Positions 28,271-37,973 of a stretch of 40,637 bases of DNA are shown here, one piece after another; the stretch's first letter is position 1, and every line of letters starts with the position of its first letter. This stretch comes from a bacterium. GTDB taxonomy: Bacteria; SZUA-79; Acidulodesulfobacterales; Acidulodesulfobacteraceae. The notes below the pieces were generated by a model. The model was not told the DNA's origin and did not search any database. It was given only the letters and a program-made list of their open reading frames with translations. The position numbers and the translations under genes are program-made. The stretch lies in contig JAKAFU010000015.1 of NCBI GenBank assembly GCA_021825865.1, forward strand, positions 1 through 40,637, written 5' to 3'.

Positions 28271-29358
28271 TGAAACTTGCGTTATTTGCCGGGGACGGCA
28301 TAGGGATTGAAGTCACAAAAGAGGCGGTAAAGGTCTTAAAATATCTGTTAGATTTAAACTCAATAAATTATGAAATTGAAGAAGGGCTTGTCGGCGGTGC
28401 TTCTTTTGAAGTGTACGGAAAGCCTTTAACCGATGAAACCCTTAAAATAGCAAAAGATTCAGACGCCGTTATATTCGGAGCGGTTGGAGGTACTAAATGG
28501 GAGCCTCTTCCAATAGAACTTAGACCTGAAAAAGCCCTTTTAGGGTTAAGATATGAATTAGATTTGTACGCAAATTTGCGTCCGGCAAAGGTGTATGATG
28601 ATTTAATAGATGCGTCGCCGCTGAAAAAAAATATTGTAGGCGGCACGGATATGCTTATCGTCAGAGAACTTACCGGCGGAATATATTTCGGACAGCCCCG
28701 CGGCGTTGAAGATATGCCGGACGGTTCTAAGAAAGGGTTCAATACGCTTGTTTACACCACTAAAGAAATTGAGAGAATCGCAAAGATAGCCTTTGATATT
28801 TCTATGAAAAGAAGGAAAAAAGTTTTATCGGTTGATAAGGCGAATGTTTTGGAATCTACCGAATTATGGAGAAATGTTGTGGCGGATGTGTCAAAGAGTT
28901 ATCCTGAAGTTGAACTGTCCAATATGTATGTTGATAATTGTTCTATGCAGCTTATTAAACAGCCTGCATCGTTTGATGTTATAGTGACTACTAATATGTT
29001 TGGAGATATATTGAGCGATGAAGCTTCGATGGTATCCGGCTCCATAGGAATGCTTCCTTCTGCAAGTTTAAACGGAAAAAAAGGTATGTACGAACCTATT
29101 CACGGGAGCGCTCCCGATATTGCGGGACAAAATAAAGCAAATCCGTTAGCGACTATTCTTTCTGTCGCCATGATGCTCAGATACAGTTTTGATGAGGATA
29201 ATCTTGCCGATTATATTGAAAAGTCCGTTGAAAATGTTATAAAAAAAGGTTACAGGACGCCGGACATATACTCCGGAGCTGCAGGGTTAAAATTGGTAGG
29301 CACATCTCAGATGGGAGAAGCTGTTTTATCTGAATTAAAAAATGCAGTACACGCGTAG
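28267..29358 (+). CDS. leuB: 3-isopropylmalate dehydrogenase
   Basis: This 363-residue NAD-dependent enzyme oxidises 3-isopropylmalate. Visible are [10 protein letters not shown], the substrate-binding [14 protein letters not shown], the [12 protein letters not shown] helix, DNCSMQLI, and the metal and cofactor regions [27 protein letters not shown] and [32 protein letters not shown] in the end of leuD serves as the ribosome site. Start may be either of two adjacent ATG codons (28267 or 28270). Confidence 0.97.
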   Translation: MMKLALFAGDGIGIEVTKEAVKVLKYLLDLNSINYEIEEGLVGGASFEVYGKPLTDETLKIAKDSDAVIFGAVGGTKWEPLPIELRPEKALLGLRYELDLYANLRPAKVYDDLIDASPLKKNIVGGTDMLIVRELTGGIYFGQPRGVEDMPDGSKKGFNTLVYTTKEIERIAKIAFDISMKRRKKVLSVDKANVLESTELWRNVVADVSKSYPEVELSNMYVDNCSMQLIKQPASFDVIVTTNMFGDILSDEASMVSGSIGMLPSASLNGKKGMYEPIHGSAPDIAGQNKANPLATILSVAMMLRYSFDEDNLADYIEKSVENVIKKGYRTPDIYSGAAGLKLVGTSQMGEAVLSELKNAVHA

Positions 29359-29402
29359 CTTATAAAATTATAACTCTTATTATTTATTTATAAAATATAA
29401 TA

Positions 29403-30449
29403 ATGAAAAAAGATAAATACAATGTTGCGGTATTAGGCGCGACCGGTCTTGTCGGCAGAGAAATGATAGAAATTTTACAGGAAAGAAAGTTTCCGGTAAA
29501 TAATCTTTTTTTGCTGGCTTCGGAACATTCTGCCGGAGAACTTATTCAATTCAGAGGAACGGATTACGCAGTCGAACCGGTATCAGCAGACTATTTTAAA
29601 TCGCATAAAATAGATATTGTGCTTTCAAGCCCCGGTGCGGCGGCAAGTTCAAAATACAGCCCTATCGCTGCCAAAGAAGGTGCGGTTGTTATAGATAATA
29701 CGTCTTTTTTCAGGATGGATAAAGACGTTCCTCTAATTGTCCCTGAGGTTAATCCCGAAGATATTAAATATTTTAGTAAGAAAAATATAATAGCAAACCC
29801 GAATTGTTCTACGATACAGATGCTTGTTCCGTTAAAACCAATCCATGATAAATATAAAATTAAAAGGATTGTGGTTTCAACATATCAGTCCACTTCTGGA
29901 GCCGGTAAAAAAGCTATAGACGAATTATTTTACGAAACGGTAGATATATTGAATTCTAAAGCGGAAGCAGCCTCTCCAGACAAATTTCCGGTGCAAATTG
30001 CATTTAACTGCATTCCGCAAATAGATGTTTTCGGCGAAGGCGGATATACCAAAGAAGAGATTAAAATGGTGCAAGAAACGCACAAAATATTTCATGACGA
30101 AAATATCGGGGTCTGTGCTACGGCAGTCAGGGTTCCGGTGATGTTTTGTCATGGGGAGTCTATCAATATTGAAACCGAAAATGATTTTGCTCTTAAAGAT
30201 ATACAATCATTATTATCTAATGCTAAAGGCGTAAAAATTATCGATAATATTTTTAGCGATAGTGCAGATGAAAGATACCCATATCAAACTATGGTGAGCG
30301 GAAGCGACGACGTGTATGTCGGCAGAATAAGGCAGGATTTATCGGTTAAAAACGGCATAAATTTATGGGTAGTAGCTGATAATGTTAGAAAGGGCGCTGC
30401 ATTAAACGCCGTTCAGATAGCAGAAATATTGATAGACAATTATATATAA
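29403..30449 (+). CDS. asd: Aspartate-semialdehyde dehydrogenase
   Basis: This 348-residue enzyme reduces aspartyl phosphate, feeding lysine, methionine, threonine and diaminopimelate synthesis. The Rossmann motif GATGLVGREMIEIL begins at about 12, the catalytic Cys is C135 in NPNCSTIQM, and the later conserved VRVPVMFCHGESINIE segment carries the active-site His. It closes the leucine cluster, as in Geobacter and Desulfovibrio relatives. No Shine-Dalgarno is present before the ATG; TATAAA (29389-29394) lies 8 nt before it, so it may also be made as a short-leader transcript. Confidence 0.96.
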   Translation: MKKDKYNVAVLGATGLVGREMIEILQERKFPVNNLFLLASEHSAGELIQFRGTDYAVEPVSADYFKSHKIDIVLSSPGAAASSKYSPIAAKEGAVVIDNTSFFRMDKDVPLIVPEVNPEDIKYFSKKNIIANPNCSTIQMLVPLKPIHDKYKIKRIVVSTYQSTSGAGKKAIDELFYETVDILNSKAEAASPDKFPVQIAFNCIPQIDVFGEGGYTKEEIKMVQETHKIFHDENIGVCATAVRVPVMFCHGESINIETENDFALKDIQSLLSNAKGVKIIDNIFSDSADERYPYQTMVSGSDDVYVGRIRQDLSVKNGINLWVVADNVRKGAALNAVQIAEILIDNYI

Positions 30450-30621
30450 ATATAAGATTTATTTATATAATATACAAGATATTTTATCTAATATAATAAT
30501 AGATACAAGCTTCATAATAATATTCATTTTTGCTCGGTATTTATAACTGCTATCAGTTGTTTTGGCATTAATAATATATTTTTTTATGTATTTATCCGCT
30601 TATTAATTATTTTAACATTGA

Positions 30622-32187
30622 ATGGCTGCCGGATCTCAAAATAAAGAAATTCTAAAAAATTTATCGGTAGTCTCTTTTTATACATTTATCAGCAGAATTT
30701 TAGGTTTGCTGCGCGATGTCGTTATAGCATACTTTTTCGGCGCAGGCTATTTTACGGATGCTTTTTTTGTAGCCTTTAGAATTCCGAATCTTCTCAGAAG
30801 ACTTTTTGGAGAAGGCGGAATTTCTGCCGCATTTATTCCTGTATATTCAGATAATGTCGTTAATAAATCCAAAGAACAGTCCGAAGACCTTTTGATGACG
30901 GTTTTTACGATTTTGTTTGTCATACTCCTGTTCTTATCTCTATTAGGGGTTATTTTTTCCTCTTTTTTTGTTACAATAACCGCTCCTGGTTTTATCGGCA
31001 AACATTTAGAATATAATCTTACTGTTTTTTTAACCAGAATTATGTTTCCGTACATAATTTTAATAGGTCTAACGGCTTTTTTCGCAGGAATTTTAAATGT
31101 GCACGGATCGTACGGTCCAGGCGCTTTTTATCCTATAATTTTAAACATAGCGCTAATACTCAGCGCTCTATTATTAAGATCTTTTTTTCATTTTAAGATT
31201 ATATCTTTGGCTATCGGAGTGATAATCGGAGGTGTACTGCAATTATCGTCTCAAATTTATTATATAAAGCGTAAAAAAATAAAATTAGGATTTAGATTTC
31301 ATATTAAAAATAAAGATGTTAAAACGGTATTTAAGCTCTTAACGCCTTCTCTTCTGGGTATGGCCGTCATACAATTAAATTTGCTGTTTGATACGCTGCT
31401 GGCGTCATTTTTGCCTGTCGGAAGTATTTCCTACCTATATTACGCCGACAGACTTTATCAATTTCCTCTTGGAGTATTTGCTATTGCTTTGCAAACTGCA
31501 ATTTTTCCAATTATGTCGGCTTCTTTTGCAAGACAGAACGGCGAAGAAATACGGCATTCTTTTAATTTTGCAACATCGCTTATGTTTTTTATAATTATTC
31601 CTTCAAGTATCGGTTTAATTCTTCTTAGAAGCCAATTAGTCGATATAATATATATGCACGGATTGTTCAACAGTTTCGATGCAAAACAGACAGTTTCCGT
31701 ATTATTATTTTTTATAGTAGGATTATGGGCATCTGCATTATTAAAAACGGTAGTTCCTGTGTTTTATTCAATGAAAGATACAAAAACACCTGTTAATGCA
31801 GCTATATATGCTTTAATAATCAATATTATACTCGCAGTTATTTTAATGAAAATTATGGGTGTAGACGGGTTAGCCCTCGCATCAAGTATTTCTTTAATAT
31901 TCAACTATTTCTTTCTGCTGAATAAAATAAGCAAAAAAAATAAATTTAAATTGAATAAAGAATTTTTTATATCTTTTTTGAAGACGATTTTCGCAGGAAT
32001 TGTTATGGGAGCTTTAGTCGAATTTGTGATTATTGAAAGTATGCACTTCGGATTAAATCTGCTTTTTATTATAGCATTAGCGTTATTGACGGGCGTCCTG
32101 TCATACGCAGGAGCATCGGCCGCCGTTAAAAATGAAATGTTAGAATTATTATATAATAATATTGTAAAAAAAAATAAAACCAGTTAA
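30622..32187 (+). CDS. murJ: Lipid II flippase MurJ
   Basis: This 521-residue protein has about 14 hydrophobic helices and the MOP-superfamily MurJ start: SVVSFYTFISRILGLLRDVVIAYFFGAGYFTDAFFVAFRIPNLLRRLFGEGGISAAFIPVY. It moves lipid II across the inner membrane for peptidoglycan synthesis. PVFYSMKDTKTPV is also typical. Length is normal. The ATG lacks a ribosome site; 172 bp of AT-rich spacer precede it. Confidence 0.95.
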   Translation: MAAGSQNKEILKNLSVVSFYTFISRILGLLRDVVIAYFFGAGYFTDAFFVAFRIPNLLRRLFGEGGISAAFIPVYSDNVVNKSKEQSEDLLMTVFTILFVILLFLSLLGVIFSSFFVTITAPGFIGKHLEYNLTVFLTRIMFPYIILIGLTAFFAGILNVHGSYGPGAFYPIILNIALILSALLLRSFFHFKIISLAIGVIIGGVLQLSSQIYYIKRKKIKLGFRFHIKNKDVKTVFKLLTPSLLGMAVIQLNLLFDTLLASFLPVGSISYLYYADRLYQFPLGVFAIALQTAIFPIMSASFARQNGEEIRHSFNFATSLMFFIIIPSSIGLILLRSQLVDIIYMHGLFNSFDAKQTVSVLLFFIVGLWASALLKTVVPVFYSMKDTKTPVNAAIYALIINIILAVILMKIMGVDGLALASSISLIFNYFFLLNKISKKNKFKLNKEFFISFLKTIFAGIVMGALVEFVIIESMHFGLNLLFIIALALLTGVLSYAGASAAVKNEMLELLYNNIVKKNKTS

Positions 32188-32267
32188 ATCTAAGTAAATT
32201 TAAATAGAAGTTTAATATTAAATTTTCCTATCGCAATATACTGCATTATTAAGAAAATTTATAAAAT

Positions 32268-32295
32268 TTTACTTTATTTGCAATTATGCTATAAT
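32268..32295 (+). promoter_or_regulatory. Extended -10 promoter of phoH, likely leaderless
   Basis: A perfect extended -10 (TGC then TATAAT, 32287-32295) has a TTTACT -35 (32268-32273) 16 bp upstream. The preferred phoH ATG is at 32302, 7 nt after the -10, about where transcription should start. Confidence 0.65.
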
Positions 32296-32301
32296 TGTGA
32301 A

Positions 32302-33288
32302 ATGACGATAAAGACAAGACCATATACCGAAAAAATTGAATTAGACGATATTGAACTATTTAACAGATTTGCGGATATTTCTCTGAACACTCTGCCTATA
32401 GTGGAAAAAGAGTTTGCCGTTAATGCCTCTATAAGAGGCAATATCATAATGATTACCGGCTTAACCGAAAATGTTAAATTATCAAGTTCGTTTATTTATG
32501 ATCTGGTAAATTTATATCGATTAAATATTAGAATAAGCGATGACGAAATTATCAAGATGTCCAAAGCAAAGATATCTAATCCTGCAATAAATTTACACGA
32601 ACAGTTTTACAAAGCCGTTCTTATTACCCATAAGAAAAAGGTAATTTCGCCGAAAACGCTCAATCAGAAAAAATATGTCGATGCTATTTTTGAAAACGAT
32701 ATAGTAATAGGCATAGGTCCGGCGGGCACCGGAAAGACTTACCTCTCAATGGCTTGTGCGGTAAATCTTTTTCAAAAAAATATCTTCGACAGGATTATAC
32801 TGACAAGACCGGCGGTAGAGGCCGGAGAAAAATTAGGTTTTTTGCCCGGAGATATTTCCGAAAAAATTAATCCGTATCTGCGTCCTTTATATGATGCGCT
32901 GTATGAAATGCTTGAATTTGAGAAAGTTGTTAAACTTATAGAGCAGGATATTATTGAAGTAGCGCCTCTCGCATTTATGAGAGGAAGAACTTTAAATAAT
33001 TCATTTATTATTTTAGATGAAGCTCAAAATACTACAAACGAACAGATGAAAATGATGCTGACAAGAATAGGCTCAGGTTCAAAAATCGTTGTCAACGGGG
33101 ATATTACTCAGACGGATTTGCCTTCCGATAAAGAATCCGGCTTGCTCACTGCAAGCAATATTTTAACGGGCATAGAAGGCATCAAAATTATTAATTTCAA
33201 TAAAACTGATATATTAAGACATAAACTTGTTCAAAATATTATAAAAGCATATGAAACGAACGAAATTCATAGAAGTTCTAAAAAGTAA
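32302..33288 (+). CDS. phoH: PhoH family ATPase
   Basis: This 328-residue P-loop ATPase has Walker A GPAGTGKT (139-146), Walker B FIILDEAQN, and the conserved LTRPAVEAGEKLGFLPGD segment. I chose ATG 32302; a TTG at 32278 would place the start inside the promoter. Neighbours are the 7TM-HD hydrolase and ybeY, a widespread order linked to ribosome and RNA quality control. It overlaps the next gene by 38 bp. The promoter geometry implies a leaderless mRNA. Confidence 0.94.
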   Translation: MTIKTRPYTEKIELDDIELFNRFADISLNTLPIVEKEFAVNASIRGNIIMITGLTENVKLSSSFIYDLVNLYRLNIRISDDEIIKMSKAKISNPAINLHEQFYKAVLITHKKKVISPKTLNQKKYVDAIFENDIVIGIGPAGTGKTYLSMACAVNLFQKNIFDRIILTRPAVEAGEKLGFLPGDISEKINPYLRPLYDALYEMLEFEKVVKLIEQDIIEVAPLAFMRGRTLNNSFIILDEAQNTTNEQMKMMLTRIGSGSKIVVNGDITQTDLPSDKESGLLTASNILTGIEGIKIINFNKTDILRHKLVQNIIKAYETNEIHRSSKK

Positions 33289-35569
33289 GCAATTTGGAAT
33301 AAAAAATCATCAATATAAATTAATAGCAATTTTAATTATATCCTCTATTTTGCTTACTTTTATGCTTTATAGCGGAGTAGAATACATAAAAGATAAATAT
33401 AAAGCCGGAGAAATATCAAAAAAAACAATAATAGCACGAAAGGGGTTCAGGTATGTCAATGTTAAGAAAACCAATGATACGCTTAAGTTAAAAATTAAAA
33501 ATATTCCCGGTGTTTATATTTATTATCCTGAGGTCAAAGTTGTTCTGGAAAGGAAAATAAGAAATGCATTCAGAAAGGCGGGTTCTTTCGATAGAACGCA
33601 TGCCAAAAATAATGTGAACGAGGAAATTTCAGGCAATATATTTAATTCAGAACTAGGGACTAAATTAAATAGCAGTTTAATAAATGAATTTTATTTTTTA
33701 AATTATAACAGCAATATAGAAAATTATATTTTAAAAATAATAAACGCTATATATAAAAAAGGTGTAATTTCAGGTCCTTCTTTACAGAATAGAAAGATTG
33801 AAATCAAAAATATAGTAACAAATAATTCAAAATTAATAAAATATCCGCAATTTTTTTTCACGTTAAAAAAGGTTAAAAATTTTTCTTATTACTATACCCA
33901 AAAATATTTAAATTTTCTGCCTTCTTACATGAGAAATGATATATATGCCGTAGTATCTTCAATTGTTAAGCCTAATATAGTATATTCAAAATCTTTGACT
34001 ATAAGAAAAATTGAATATGCAAAAAAAGAAATTCATCCCATATATAAACATGTGGTAAAAGGTATGCTTTTAATAAGCGCCGGACAATTGATTACAAAAT
34101 CAAAAGCGTTAGAGCTTAATACTTATGAAGATAAATTTATATTAAAAAATAATATACCGTCGCTGATAGGGCTTTTCTTAGTAGTCGCTATTATATTATC
34201 CGTTTCTTATCTTTTTCCGTATAAATTTATACGGAAATTCAGAACATCCTTAGATTTTAAAAATATTATTTTTTCGATGATAATTTTGATCATTTCCGTA
34301 TTAGCTATTAAGATAGGCATAATATTTGCCGATGCTTTTTCTAACTATTTTCCGTTTATAAATAAGCAGGATATCTACTATTTAATTCCCTTTGTTTTTG
34401 GACCTATGCTTATCAGAATAATATTGAATTCTGAAGTTTCCGTCGTTTTTATAGCAATATTTTCAATATTGACGGCGATTATTTTTAAAAATAATATCTT
34501 TTTTATGATATATGCGTTTGGAGGAAGTTTTATAGCGTCATATGAAGTATTTGATTTTTCATCGTGGGGAAGGGTTATAAGGTCCGGTGTTGCAACGGGT
34601 ATTGCAAATATTTTTATGGTCATAGCATTTTCTTTAGTGAGTCTGAATCTGTTAAATATTCAAAATATTTATAGTATTTTTTTTGCGTTTTTATCAGGGA
34701 TTCTTTCCTCTATAATTGTTATAGGATTAATACCGATATTTGAAAGGATTTTCAAATATACGACAGATTTTAAACTGTTAGAATTGTCCAGTTCAAATCA
34801 TCCGCTGCTGAGGCAGCTTTCTCTGATAGCCCCCGGAACATATCAGCATTCTATAATGGTAGCTACATTAGCAGAATCTGCCGCCGATGCAATAGTAGCG
34901 AATCCTTTGCTTGCGAGGGTAGCAAGTCTTTATCATGACATAGGCAAAATAAACAAACCTAATTATTTTATAGAAAATATTAACAGCAAAGACAATCCTC
35001 ATGATAAGCTGTCACCTACAATGAGCAGTTTAATAATAGCATCGCACGTGAAAGACGGTTATGAGCTTGCCAAAAAATATGACCTTGGAGACAAAGTAGC
35101 GGATATAATAGCTCAGCATCACGGAAATTCTATGATAGGAGCTTTTTATGAAAAGGCTCTGAAAGAAAGCAAGGATGATAATCTATCTAAAGAAAGCTTC
35201 AGGTATATAGGTAAAAAACCGCAAACAAAAGAAGCAGGTATTATAATGCTGGCTGATTCGGTAGAAGCTATATCCAGAACATTAGATAATATATCTCCGT
35301 CAAGACTTGAACTTATGGTTGAAAAAACGGTTAATAGGATTTACAACGACGGACAGCTTGATGAATGTGAACTTACACTAAAAGATCTGTATAATATCAA
35401 AAAAGCTTTTGTTAAAGTTTTAAACAGCATTTTTCACCAAAGAATTCCATATGCAGGGAGAACTAATATTGAAGAAACAGAAGAAAATAATACAAAGAGC
35501 AATAATAAATATAGCGAATATCCAAAGAAAGGAGAAAATAAATCAAAAGTTAGTCCGTTATATCGTTGA
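33251..35569 (+). CDS. 7TMR-HD family phosphohydrolase (PgpH-like)
   Basis: This 772-residue membrane protein has one N-terminal helix (about 22-42), a large external domain (about 45-300), seven membrane helices (about 305-500) and a cytoplasmic HD domain. HD residues are visible: H about 537 (PGTYQHSIMVATLAESAA), YHDIGK at about 560-565, SHVKDG, IIAQHHG near 621 and the Asp in MLADSVEA. This architecture is that of PgpH, which hydrolyses c-di-AMP in Firmicutes; in this lineage the substrate is not proven. The C-terminal tail is low complexity (EETEENNTKSNNK) and overlaps ybeY in another frame. No ribosome site precedes the start, which lies inside phoH. Confidence 0.9.
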   Translation: MKRTKFIEVLKSKQFGIKNHQYKLIAILIISSILLTFMLYSGVEYIKDKYKAGEISKKTIIARKGFRYVNVKKTNDTLKLKIKNIPGVYIYYPEVKVVLERKIRNAFRKAGSFDRTHAKNNVNEEISGNIFNSELGTKLNSSLINEFYFLNYNSNIENYILKIINAIYKKGVISGPSLQNRKIEIKNIVTNNSKLIKYPQFFFTLKKVKNFSYYYTQKYLNFLPSYMRNDIYAVVSSIVKPNIVYSKSLTIRKIEYAKKEIHPIYKHVVKGMLLISAGQLITKSKALELNTYEDKFILKNNIPSLIGLFLVVAIILSVSYLFPYKFIRKFRTSLDFKNIIFSMIILIISVLAIKIGIIFADAFSNYFPFINKQDIYYLIPFVFGPMLIRIILNSEVSVVFIAIFSILTAIIFKNNIFFMIYAFGGSFIASYEVFDFSSWGRVIRSGVATGIANIFMVIAFSLVSLNLLNIQNIYSIFFAFLSGILSSIIVIGLIPIFERIFKYTTDFKLLELSSSNHPLLRQLSLIAPGTYQHSIMVATLAESAADAIVANPLLARVASLYHDIGKINKPNYFIENINSKDNPHDKLSPTMSSLIIASHVKDGYELAKKYDLGDKVADIIAQHHGNSMIGAFYEKALKESKDDNLSKESFRYIGKKPQTKEAGIIMLADSVEAISRTLDNISPSRLELMVEKTVNRIYNDGQLDECELTLKDLYNIKKAFVKVLNSIFHQRIPYAGRTNIEETEENNTKSNNKYSEYPKKGENKSKVSPLYR

Positions 35570-36023
35570 AAAAACTGTGTTTCATATGTTCTATGGTTCT
35601 TTTCACTTAGATATAATTTTTTGTTCTCCCGCTTATATAAAAAATTTAAATAAAATATACAGAGATAAAAATAAAACAACGGATATTCTTTCTTTTGAAT
35701 TTAAAGAATATGATGAAGATACGTATTTTATTGGAGAATTATTTATCTGTCCGGCCGCTGCAAAAAAAAATTCTTTAAATTTTAAAGATTTTTGGGATAA
35801 AGAAGGGTGGACGCAAATAAATAAATCAGAATATTTAACGGATTTAGCAAATAAAGATACAACAAATAAAGATACCGGATATAGCGATTTTGACAAAGAA
35901 ATTATACTGCTTCTCATTCATGGTATTTTACATTTGTTTGGATATGACCATGAGGATGACGCAGAAAATGCTCAAGAAATGAAGGAATTGCAGAATATTT
36001 TATATATAGATGCGGTTTCTTAA
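35451..36023 (+). CDS. ybeY: Endoribonuclease YbeY
   Basis: This metal-dependent RNase matures 16S rRNA 3' ends and acts in ribosome quality control. The zinc motif HGILHLFGYDH has H157, H161 and H167 (counted from 35451), and LNKIYRDKNKTTDILSFEF is the usual first motif. Between GELFICP and the zinc motif there is an insertion of about 20 residues more than usual (DLANKDTTNKDTGYSDFD). Starts ATG 35451 or TTG 35469 both lie inside the 7TM-HD gene, giving an overlap of 101-119 nt; beginning after the overlap would remove the first beta strand. An AAAGGAG at 35528-35534 has no usual start codon after it in this frame. Confidence 0.9.
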   Translation: MQGELILKKQKKIIQRAIINIANIQRKEKINQKLVRYIVEKTVFHMFYGSFHLDIIFCSPAYIKNLNKIYRDKNKTTDILSFEFKEYDEDTYFIGELFICPAAAKKNSLNFKDFWDKEGWTQINKSEYLTDLANKDTTNKDTGYSDFDKEIILLLIHGILHLFGYDHEDDAENAQEMKELQNILYIDAVS

Positions 36024-36084
36024 TTTATTGCTGCATTAAATTTTCGATTGATTTGATTTTGTTTTATTTAATTTTAATTAATAA

Positions 36085-36834
36085 ATGAGCACGATAAAAA
36101 AAAATAAGGACGAATTTTCATATAAAAAACAATACACGCCTAAAAATTGGATTGAAGCGTTTAATGTGGCGATTGAAGGTGTAATTTTAGCTACAAAAAC
36201 AGAGCGCAATATGAAGATTCATTTTTTGGCGGCGGCGGCCGTCATTTTCGCCGCTATATTTTTAAAATTGCCGAAAATTGATTTTTTGTTGATATTCATT
36301 AGCGCCATAATGGTTTTATCGGCAGAATTATTTAATACGTCAATCGAATATTTTCTGGATTTATTTTTTGAAGGCTATTCAGAGAAAACAGCCGCGATAA
36401 AAAACATTGCCGCGGGCTCCGTTTTAATTGCTTCATTTGGAGCTTTTATAGTAGGATATGAAATATTTTCAAAATATCTATACAGTGTGTTATACTATTT
36501 ACTTATTATGATAAAGACGGATGAATCAAATATGATAATTGCGGTAATATCTATCATATTTGTTATAGTTATTATAATTAAAGCCATCTTTAATAGCGGA
36601 AAGCCTTTGAGCGGCGGTATGCCCAGCGGACATTCCGCTATTGCATTTTCGATTTGGCTCATGGTATCTCTTATAACATTAAATCCTATAGTTTCTTTGC
36701 TAACTTTCATCTTAGCTTTTCTTGTCGCGTTATCAAGAAAAAAAACAGGTATACATACTGCTTCCGAGGTAGTTGCGGGCAGTCTGATAGGCATTATAAT
36801 AACTGCTTTAGCTTTTAAATTTTTTTATTTTTAA
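36085..36834 (+). CDS. DgkA-PAP2 fusion (undecaprenol/diacylglycerol kinase plus lipid phosphatase)
   Basis: This 249-residue membrane protein joins two enzymes of opposite chemistry. Residues about 20-130 are a DgkA-type kinase: AFNVAIEGV, ERNMKIHFLAA (40-50) and the signature LSAELFNTSIEYFLDL (78-93). Residues about 150-249 are a PAP2-type phosphatase: KPLSGGMPSGHSA (173-185, with PSGH) and SRKKTGIHTASEVVAG (217-232, with H224). The usual Asp after the His is Glu (E228), and the first PAP2 motif is reduced. It might interconvert undecaprenol and its phosphate, or act on diacylglycerol. mazG follows after 21 bp. Confidence 0.88.
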   Translation: MSTIKKNKDEFSYKKQYTPKNWIEAFNVAIEGVILATKTERNMKIHFLAAAAVIFAAIFLKLPKIDFLLIFISAIMVLSAELFNTSIEYFLDLFFEGYSEKTAAIKNIAAGSVLIASFGAFIVGYEIFSKYLYSVLYYLLIMIKTDESNMIIAVISIIFVIVIIIKAIFNSGKPLSGGMPSGHSAIAFSIWLMVSLITLNPIVSLLTFILAFLVALSRKKTGIHTASEVVAGSLIGIIITALAFKFFYF

Positions 36835-36855
36835 ATTTCAATTATTATTTTATTT

Positions 36856-37815
36856 ATGAATCGAAACAACGAAAATAATTCAGATTATAATCATTATAAA
36901 GGATTTCATGGATTAGTTGATATTATAAAGCAGCTGAGGTCGGAAAACGGCTGCCCGTGGGATAAAAAACAAACCGAAGAAACTCTAAAACCGTATGTTT
37001 TAGAAGAGGCGTATGAAGTCGCAGAAGCGTTAGATTCTAAAGATACGGATGAAATTTCCGAAGAATTAGGAGACCTTTTACTGCAGGTTGTGTTTCTATC
37101 GCAGATATACGCAGAAAAGAAGATATTTTCAATTGAAGATGTTATAACAAAAATAAATAATAAATTATTGCGCAGGCATCCGCATGTTTTTGATAAAACA
37201 TTCAGTTTGAAAGAAGGCGAGCGTTTAAATGACATTATTTTAGAAAACTGGGAAAAAATAAAAAAACAGGAAAAAAAAGAAAAAAAACACAAAGAAAAAT
37301 ATAATGAAGAAAATATCATATCCGATTCTTCCGTTTACGTCGTTAAAAATATGCCGGCGCTTCACAGGGCTTATATGGTGCAGGAGAAAGCCTCACGGCA
37401 GGGATTTGATTTTTCAAGTATTGGCGGGGCGTTAGAAAAAATTAATGAAGAGGCAAACGAACTCAGGCAGGAAATTGAAAATTGCAGGGATGACTCAATA
37501 AAAATAAAAAATTCAATAGACGATAACGCTGCTCTATGCGCCAATGGAAACGATGCAGGCAGAATAAAAGAAGAATACGGAGATTTATTGTTTTCTATAG
37601 TAAATGTCGGCAGGTTGTTAGATTTGCATCCATGTGATGCCTTGAATAATGCATCTGATAAATTTATTAAGAGATTTCATTATATCGAAAATAAGCTGTT
37701 ATCGGTTCAAAATGCAGATATTAAATCAGCTGATGCTGCCACTCTTGATAAACTATGGGAAGAAGCAAAACGCTATTTTTCTAAAGTGGACGACTGTCCG
37801 CATCAGGCTGACTGA
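36856..37815 (+). CDS. mazG: Nucleoside triphosphate pyrophosphohydrolase MazG
   Basis: This 319-residue protein has two MazG domains. The first (about 10-125) shows RSENGCPWDKKQTEETLKPYVLEEAYEVAEAL and EELGDLLLQVVF, the metal-binding E-E-D pattern. The second (about 185-300) shows AYMVQEKASRQGFDF, then KEEYGDLLFSIVNVGRLL and the final LDKLWEEAK. A Lys-rich linker (KKQEKKEKKHKEK) separates them, longer than in E. coli MazG. It removes pyrophosphate from NTPs, cleaning damaged or surplus nucleotides. Confidence 0.94.
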   Translation: MNRNNENNSDYNHYKGFHGLVDIIKQLRSENGCPWDKKQTEETLKPYVLEEAYEVAEALDSKDTDEISEELGDLLLQVVFLSQIYAEKKIFSIEDVITKINNKLLRRHPHVFDKTFSLKEGERLNDIILENWEKIKKQEKKEKKHKEKYNEENIISDSSVYVVKNMPALHRAYMVQEKASRQGFDFSSIGGALEKINEEANELRQEIENCRDDSIKIKNSIDDNAALCANGNDAGRIKEEYGDLLFSIVNVGRLLDLHPCDALNNASDKFIKRFHYIENKLLSVQNADIKSADAATLDKLWEEAKRYFSKVDDCPHQAD

Positions 37816-37973
37816 CAGTGTGTATAAAAAAAGATATAAAATCGAAAACTTTTACCGGAATTTTTTCCTTAGATTAACTTAAATTAAATTAACTTAATAT
37901 AATTTTGTAGTTGTTACGTAAAATAATTATTAATGAGCGTCATTAATTATTTTAATTATTTAATTAATTAAAA

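Noticed and set aside
35528-35540. AUA at 35538 as the ybeY start after AAAGGAG
   Set aside because: AUA is not an accepted start, the spacing is too short, and it would delete the first beta strand of YbeY.
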